Of a stretch of 64,000 bases of DNA, positions 57,892-64,000 are shown piece after piece. The notes beneath the pieces were generated by a model, which was not told the DNA's origin, made no database searches, and saw only the letters and a list, made by a program, of their open reading frames with translations. The stretch is taken from contig NC_063154.1 of NCBI RefSeq assembly GCF_020921035.1, forward strand, positions 32,273,727-32,337,726. The letters are read 5' to 3'. The stretch comes from Rhodamnia argentea. Its lineage: Eukaryota > Streptophyta > Magnoliopsida > Myrtales > Myrtaceae. Each line of letters begins with the position of its first letter. The first letter of the stretch is position 1. The position numbers and the translations under genes were made by a program.

Positions 57892-59309
57892 TCAAATGTC
57901 AAGGGCCAGACAGCTTACAAGCTCTGCAGATCCCGCACACTTAGTGGCTATGACCTTCCAAAGATTTCTTTCTGATTGCACCTTGAAGACAGAATCTTCT
58001 GCTAAAGATGATGAAACCATTGGAAAGGGGTTGAGATTGTTCTGGACATCTGCTTGCATAACCGATATATTGTTATTTGCATCTCTAGTGATAACATGAA
58101 GCTTGCCCAGTAAGCTAGCAAGTAAATAGGGAGACTCTGAATCAGCAAAGTCGCGAATAGGAACTTCTTCCGTAATGACTTTCCAAGCATCATCTTGTTG
58201 ATCATATACCTTGATCTTAGCACTATCAAGAGAACTAGAAGGATCCAACGAATACAACTCCCTTCTACAGTGACACTCAATTTCGTGCCTGCCTGCCTTG
58301 CAGGCTAACCCTCGCCCATGCCAGTCGGCATTTCGACCCATGAATTCATCTCTGGATCATATACTTCTCCTCCGACATCTACAAAGAAAGGCCAGCAGTA
58401 CAAACTTTGAGGCACCAGCAACCTTCCCCTGTATGAAGTCATTCCAGTGGCAATAGGCTTAAGTAGATCAGCAAGGAATGCAGTAGGAAGCACCTGAGCT
58501 TTGGCAAAAGGCATGCTTGGTATTTGGGACCATAAACCAGTGAGGGGGTCATACACTTCTGCTGATTGAAGTGGGGTCAAACCACCACGACCACGAGTGA
58601 CCCCACCAACAACATAAAGCTTATTGTTCAATATGCCTGTCTTACAATAAGCTCTACCAATGGACATGGGACTTGCTTCACTCCACGTATTTAGAGTGGG
58701 ATCATATCGCCAAACGCTAGTCAAGGCCGAGGCTCTAGAAAAGCCACCGATCACATAGAGGCATCCATTAACAGCCCCAACTGCACATCCACAAAAAGCC
58801 ATCCGATCTAGTCCGTCTTTTCTCCCAAGCCAGCCCCTGATGACATCTGCAATTCTAATACTTGAACCCATAACGTTCCACATCCGTAAGCTCCCAAGGC
58901 CTTTCCTCGATTCATCTTCGAATGAAACCATAGGCATTGGGGGCAATCTTTGCCATCTCATTGATGAAGGATCCAAAGCATGCCACAAAAGCTTATCCTC
59001 ATCCACTTTGGTCAAAATATAGAGCCATTCCTCAGATGTTCCGAGCTCCTTCCTCAAACTGAAGAGTTCAGCACTTGTAATCGCATTTTTCCAAGATCGT
59101 GACACTGACTTTACTTTCAAATAGCAGGTTCTAGGAAGTCTGGCCAGAATCTGAAATGATATCTCGTCCGGAAGGCTGGGTATCAACCTCGTATCATCCT
59201 CAAACGAGCTTGATGACACCTTCTGCCTCTTGCAAATCTCACCCGGCGCAATCTCATAGGTCTCCCTCGCTCTGCATCTGGAACCATTCAAGCTCAGAAT
59301 AGCCCCCAT
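57892..59309 (-). pseudogene. F-box/kelch-repeat protein gene with two lesions
   Basis: Minus strand, intronless coding region. The first 334 codons (59309-58308) are open and show the F-box ('LIPSLPDEISFQILARLP') followed by kelch repeats ('LYVIGGFSRASAL', 'KLYVVGGVTRGRGGL', 'GGEVYDPEMNSWVEMP'), as in plant proteins related to Arabidopsis At1g22040 (SCF ubiquitin-ligase adaptors, about 475 residues). Then TGG appears as TAG (58305-58307), and about 45 nt later one G is missing from a G run (58260-58262). After that the third frame continues to a natural end (…VSCLALDI, stop at 57892). Everything else is conserved, so loss is very recent, allelic or an assembly error. A 334-residue truncated product remains possible. 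Confidence 0.85.
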
Positions 59310-59366
59310 CAGTACTCAGAGTAGAGATGATTCAGATCATCAAAAGCTGTGTTGATCTCCCCCAAA

Positions 59367-60122
59367 CTGCATGGACCAATACAGAGCGACCAAATCAAGC
59401 ACAAGTGTAGAACCAACTAGGACAGCAAATTTTATATGCAGCCACTTATGTAAGCAATTACATAAGCGAAGTATATATGACAAACAAAATGCTACGTTAC
59501 ATAAAGCTGAAAGCGTCCAGTCAACAATGGGTAGCGGGGGAAAAAAAAACTAAAAGAGAAAACCATGGAAGTTGCAAGAGAATGGAATAAAGATTACAAA
59601 ACCAGAGGAAATTCCAACCTGCCTGGGCAATGAAATACAACCAACAACTAATTAAAATCATTTTCTAATCAAACCCTTCACTTCGCACGTTCTTAAAAAA
59701 GTAATCGTCGCATATGAATATGCAAAACTTCAGAATCAAGCAGAGTCATCGAGTTGAAAACCTCCCTCGCACTCAATTCCCTTTTCCCTTTTCCCCAGCC
59801 AAACCCAAAGGAACCTGGATCAATCGAGGAAAAGATCCGACGGTCCGAGCTTCATCTCCAACAAAACAGAAGAGCGACGCAAACCCTAAAACTCCCCCAC
59901 CCATTTGGAAAACAGGATCGTTCCGACGACAAGGCACCCCGAGAAGAACAGATTCAGCTGAAAAGGCACAAAGAATCTCGGAAAACCCATCCGTCGCGAC
60001 AGCCGAACAGAAGGGTCCGTCACATTCGAAGCAAGCTCGGATTTTGCGAGGAAGAAAAGCACCGCACGCAAAAGGAAAGTTCGATTCCACGGGGAACGGA
60101 GAAGACAGCGCAGAGACGGTAC
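59367..60122 (-). other. Probable 5'-UTR intron of the F-box/kelch gene
   Basis: Donor CTGCACAG|GTACCG at 60122 and acceptor TCCATGCAG|TTTGGG at 59367. Long plus-strand frames over 59714-60299 run across this intron and leader and are taken as chance. Confidence 0.5.
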
Positions 60123-60230
60123 CTGTGCAGCGACGGAGAAGGAGACGATCAGCGAGGAATCGGTGGATTTGAACGGAATTCACCTACCGCGGACACGCAC
60201 GAACGAGCTCAGTATCACCATCATCATCAT

Positions 60231-60234
<4 letters not shown>

Positions 60235-60266
<32 letters not shown>
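60235..60266. repeat. (GA)n microsatellite
   Basis: About 15 GA units (CT on the gene strand) in the leader or promoter of the F-box/kelch gene, next to a short (CAT)n run. Confidence 0.9.
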
Positions 60267-60268
<2 letters not shown>

Positions 60269-60469
60269 TTTGTGGGGGTTGGAACAGAGGGAAAACTAAT
60301 CGCATTGATAATAAAGCGAGTAATGATGATTTGCAGGGGGGGATTCTTAAACAAGCCGCACGTCACTTTTACGCACGTCATCATCTGTGTGTTACCCGTG
60401 TCTCTGCTCTCCCTCTCGCGTATTTGTTTCATGTTTTTCTTTTCTTTTATTTGAATCGCATGTGAGGTT

Positions 60470-61172
60470 TGTGAAAATTCCGTATAAGAGCCCGAATTAT
60501 CCTTATCTTCTCGAATAAAGGCCGAAAAAGAACCTTATTTCAAATAAATATTTAAAATTAAATATTATTTTAAATAAGGGTCCAAAGTGATCGTATCATT
60601 CTTAAAAAAAATCTCTCACAAGTTGCATAGGGGCATTTCGTCATTTACTTTGTTAAATTTTTTTGAAATTTTTTTATTTATTCCTCTTTCTATTTTCTAA
60701 ATTTTTTTAAAAAAATTAAAAAATATATAAACATAGGTGGGACGCCTCCTCATAGACGTTTGCCGTCAGGGTCCCCGGGACAGGGCCGCCACCCTCTCCC
60801 AAATCTGGGCAAGGGTTGTCAACCCTTGGTCTAACCCCACGAGAGGGCGAGGGGGGAGGGGAAGGGTTTGTTGGCCCTCGCCACTAGTCAGTGACCTCAA
60901 CGGCAACCGCAGCTTGTGTTTCCTTTTTTTTGTATTTTAATTTTAATTTTTTAATTTAATTTAACTAAAAATTGAATTAAAATTGTGTTTTAACTAAAAT
61001 GTCATTGATCGGCCGATGAGATGAAACCCTTATTTGAAACGGGCATAATCACTTTAGACCCTTCTTTGAAACAAGAAAAGTACTTTAGACCCCTTATTTC
61101 AAATAATAACCATTCCATGCCCTTATTTGAGAAAAATGAAGGTACTTAGGACCCTTAATTGAAAATTTTCCT
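60470..61172. mobile_element. Foldback element with GC-rich core
   Basis: Inverted arms with 'CAAATAAGGGTCCAAAGTG'-type units at 60570-60590 and 61030-61130. Ends near 'GAAAATTCCGTATAAGAGCC' and 'GGACCCTTAATTGAAAATTTT'. Core 60740-60900. Sister of 54040-54650. Confidence 0.65.
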
Positions 61173-61202
61173 AAGATTTTGGTCTTGCTTTGTTTTTTTT
61201 TT

Positions 61203-61554
61203 GGCAAATACTACAAAAAAAATCTCAAATTATGTCCATTGTCATAGGAATACTTTCAACTTTTCTTTTTATGCCGTCATTAAAATCCAAAATTTGTACA
61301 CCGTGACACAAATATCCCCAACTATTTTTGTGTAGAGAAAAAACCCCAAACTATACCCGTTTGACATATATAACCTCTATCACAGTTACATCCGAGGTAT
61401 ATTTGTCCGATGGTTTTAAATTTGAAATTTTTCATGACACCAAGAATTTAGGGTATTTGTGTCACAATGTTTAGGGTCTTCAACGACACAAAAAAAAGTT
61501 TGAGGTATTCGTGTCACAATAAACGTAATTTGAGGCTTTTTGTAGTGTGAATCC
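61203..61554. mobile_element. Foldback element (GGCAAATACTACAAAAA ends)
   Basis: Left 'GGCAAATACTACAAAAAAAA' with 'CTCAAATTATG' is inverted at the right as 'CGTAATTTGAGGCTTTTTGTAG'. Arms carry 'GTGACACAAATAYCC' units. Resembles the 22256-23078 family in style. No clear target duplication. Confidence 0.6.
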
Positions 61555-62519
61555 TTGTTATGTAATGCTAACTTATTCATTATTTATACTGCAACTCTTT
61601 TTTGTACACAGGGGAAGCTAGAACTCTTTTTTCAACAAGCAATTAGTCCTGATCGAACGTTCCATTCTATTCGCCTCACGCTTATCATAGACACAGCAGG
61701 ACTATCTAGTGGAAAATAATGAAGATGGCTAGGGTACTCTACTCTAAGGTTCCGGTTCAACATCCCTTTTTCGCCCTATTTGGCTCTTGAATATCCTGAA
61801 AAAAAAAAAGAATTGATCTTCGCAATTCGCCACGTTAGAAGGGGATTTTCCCGAAAGGGAAACCCAAAAAAAAAAAAAAAAAATCCCTCAAATCGCCTTG
61901 TCCCGACACTTTAAATTCTTATTGGAAGCGCCTCCGGAAGATTGCTTTCCGGTCGATCTTGGATCGTTGCCAACGTAGCACCCCCAGCGAAATCAAAAAG
62001 ACAGATCGCAACGAGGGAGAAGGACACCGTTCCTTTTCCGCATCGTATCCAAGCTTTTCCGCCTCCAACATTTAACGTATCTTAGGACAAAAAAAATTTA
62101 ACACCATTGCAAACGTAAGAAAGGGACTACAGATCAAAAGGACTTCCAAATGGATCATACACCTTTGTCGCATCTCTTTGTAAGTTTCGTGAAACGAACA
62201 AACAAGAGGTCCCATCTCAATGCCTCAACGACATCGGCATAAAAAATTTTAAAAAAATTTTTAAAAAAATAAACTGAAATTAAAAAAAATAATAATAAAT
62301 AAAATAAGAAGAAGAGGAGGAGGGGAAGGTATGCGGTTGAGCGGAGCTGTCACCAGTACATGTGTTGAGCTGAAATTGTCATTTATCGCTAAAACAAAAA
62401 CGCCGCTCTCCCTTTCATCGACTTGCCACCCGATTCACACGTCCACCCTATTAAATAATCCTTGCCCAAAAAAAAAAAAGTAGAAGGAGGAGGAATTTGT
62501 TAACCAGCACACTAAAAGA
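61555..62519. other. Intergenic, no gene recognised
   Basis: Mixed composition with A-runs near 61800 and 61865 and purine-rich 62300-62330. Nothing supported. Confidence 0.4.
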
Positions 62520-63154
62520 GGGCATGTTCGGTAATAATCCGGATTCTTTGATTCTCCTTCTTTTGTTCTCGAGAACAGAAAGAGCACAGGAATCTGTTTG
62601 GTAAACTTCCTACTTGCGGGAACAAATTTGGAACAGAATCTGGAAATCAAAAAAAAAAAAAAAGTTGCTCTTTTGTTCTCGGGAACAGTTTCAAGAAACG
62701 ACCTCACCCAGAGAGAAACAATGTCATTTTTAAAAAATAAACTCGGTGTGGCCCGAATGCTCGTTTTTACGTATGAATTCACCGCCGGTCCTCACCACTG
62801 TGACCGTTGCCGATCGTCAGCGCTATTAAGCGCCGGTCGCCGATTGTCGTCGCCGTTGTCTCCACCGCCTTGGCCGATCGCCAAATCTTGCCACGGGTCT
62901 CCACCACCACCGATCCTTGCTGCCTCTGATCAAATTTTTATATTTAAATAAAAAAAGTTGAGAACGTATTTTTTGAAGGTCGTACGAAACGCAGTTTTGT
63001 TCTTTTTTCTAATCCGGGAGTATGAATTTTGTGGGATTATCAAACACGTTCTTTTGCTCAGAAACTGTTAACGAGAACAGAATAAACAAATTTATTTCTA
63101 CACAAAAAAAAAAAAAACTGTTCCCCATAACAGAATTATTACCGAACAGGCCCC
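62520..63154. mobile_element. MITE with GGGCATGTTCGGTAAT ends
   Basis: Left GGGCATGTTCGGTAATAAT and right ATTATTACCGAACAGGCCCC are inverted repeats. Inner arms 'TTTTGTTCTCGAGAACAG' and 'GTTAACGAGAACAGAAT' extend the symmetry. GC-rich core 62770-62930. Non-coding. Shorter relative at 15980-16315. Confidence 0.75.
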
Positions 63155-64000
63155 AAGCAATCAATTAAGAACACCTTCATACCTTCCTGCGTATTATTGA
63201 TTATCCTAATGTCATGCGCAATTATTTTAGCTAATGTTTCGAGCTCACTCTTTAACAGGGCCTTTCATAAAGAAAGAAAGAAGGAAGGAAAGATCCTTCA
63301 CGATCAGAATAATCGCGTTTTCTAAGCATAATTTACTTAATTGCACTTTCCTAATGAATGTCGCCTAGTGGATGAACGAGTGAACGTAGTTCTAGAAGCT
63401 GGTTGTGTTTTTAGCCATGGAAAGAGCAAGCAGACTTTGGTTGACTCCGTGACAAATGACGTTTCAACAATCAGATCACATCACGTCCGCATGAACCTCA
63501 CAAAGACAAACATCAAAAGTCTTCACGTGGGCGTTCCGGCGAATGTCGTGTCGTGTCGTGTCTGCACCAGTAAAGACAAACCAAAAGTGTGTTTTGAGGG
63601 GTGTGTGTGTGGGGGTGCATTCGGACGAGAGTCGTTGGCAAATGATGAAGTGACTTCTTGCGACATTGTGTGAAGAATTAGGTGTTCTGCGTAGGTCTCG
63701 TGGGATTGGGGGAGCGATCCATTTTGATGGCGTTTCAAGGCGATTGCTAGGTTATTGGTAGGATTTGAAACGGGCGATCTCTGCTTCCCTAAGGTGAAAG
63801 TTCCCCAAGTCCCGAACCCCGCATGCCGGCTCAACGATGGACCGTTTGGTCACTAGGATGTGGTGTGAACCCACGCGCAAGCACAAACTCACGGGCTAAA
63901 ATAATAAATTAAGCTCGATTGTATTGTTAAGCGGTCGCTCGTCGTATTTAAACTCAGGTCTCCTATTTAAAGTAATTTGAGACTCTACCCATGTGTTATT
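63155..64000. other. Intergenic to window end
   Basis: Frames at 63341-63673 (plus) and 63523-63834 (minus) overlap each other and match no family I know. A short GT run lies near 63600. Confidence 0.4.

Noticed and set aside
59714-60299. Two overlapping plus-strand frames of 152 and 181 codons
   Set aside because: They run opposite to the F-box/kelch leader and 5'-UTR intron. Low-complexity ends (His and Glu-Arg runs) come from CAT and GA microsatellites.
63341-63834. Overlapping plus and minus frames near the window end
   Set aside because: Mutually antisense, no motifs, no promoter or splice context.
1-64000. tRNA, rRNA or organellar insert
   Set aside because: I saw no cloverleaf with conserved boxes and no rRNA or plastid/mitochondrial gene text. 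A tRNA scan would be the decisive test.

Overview
This window looks like nuclear DNA of a flowering plant (a dicot). It has short GT-AG introns, 5'-UTR introns, CT-rich leaders and plant-specific gene families (BAHD acyltransferase, TOM1-type membrane protein, F-box/kelch, Gnk2-domain protein, polyol transporter). It also carries many nested LTR-retrotransposon and Mutator-like foldback remnants. The GC-rich cores of the 'CGAGGGTCGCC' kind inside foldback elements, and the look of the Gnk2 protein, remind me of Myrtaceae (Eucalyptus-like). That is an impression from memory, not a test.

Layout. Bases 1-30,000 are repeat-rich and gene-poor. Two kinds of duplicated block, here called B (with a Copia gag remnant) and A (with a Gnk2-domain gene), are arranged B1-B2-A, then about 17 kb of other sequence, then A'-B3, with a scrap B4 near 30.1 kb. 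The A copy holds an open but cysteine-depleted Gnk2-like gene (6169-6567). The A' copy has lost the 5' half of the gene. Between them lie a complete but degenerate Ty1/Copia element with a matching 5-bp target duplication (8051-12821), a ~205-bp tandem array split by a 1.3-kb solo-LTR-like insertion (13.06-15.17 kb), a head-to-head pair of dead polyol/sugar transporter copies (16.7-18.9 kb), and a foldback Mutator-like element with a 10-bp target duplication (22256-23078).

Bases 30,400-60,200 hold five protein-coding loci whose exons can be assembled by eye: a BAHD acyltransferase (minus, 30476-32093), an alpha/beta hydrolase (minus, 37119-38807), a PP2C phosphatase (minus, 40400-47772, with a 4.4-kb intron), a TOM1/THH1-type seven-helix membrane protein (plus, 51114-53890, 11 exons) and an F-box/kelch gene (minus, 57892-59309). 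The F-box/kelch gene carries both a premature stop and a 1-nt deletion. The intergenic space is filled with foldback elements; one of them (49177-49396) is a near-perfect 220-bp palindrome with an exact 9-bp target duplication.

The genes do not form a pathway; they are ordinary, independently transcribed plant genes. No tRNA, rRNA, CRISPR array or prokaryote-like system was recognised. The more unusual items are the F-box/kelch double lesion, the inverted transporter pair, the A/B block history with decay of the Gnk2 disulfide pattern, a ~22-bp GATA/TATC tandem array at 28.7 kb, and several recent-looking palindromes and tandem duplications.
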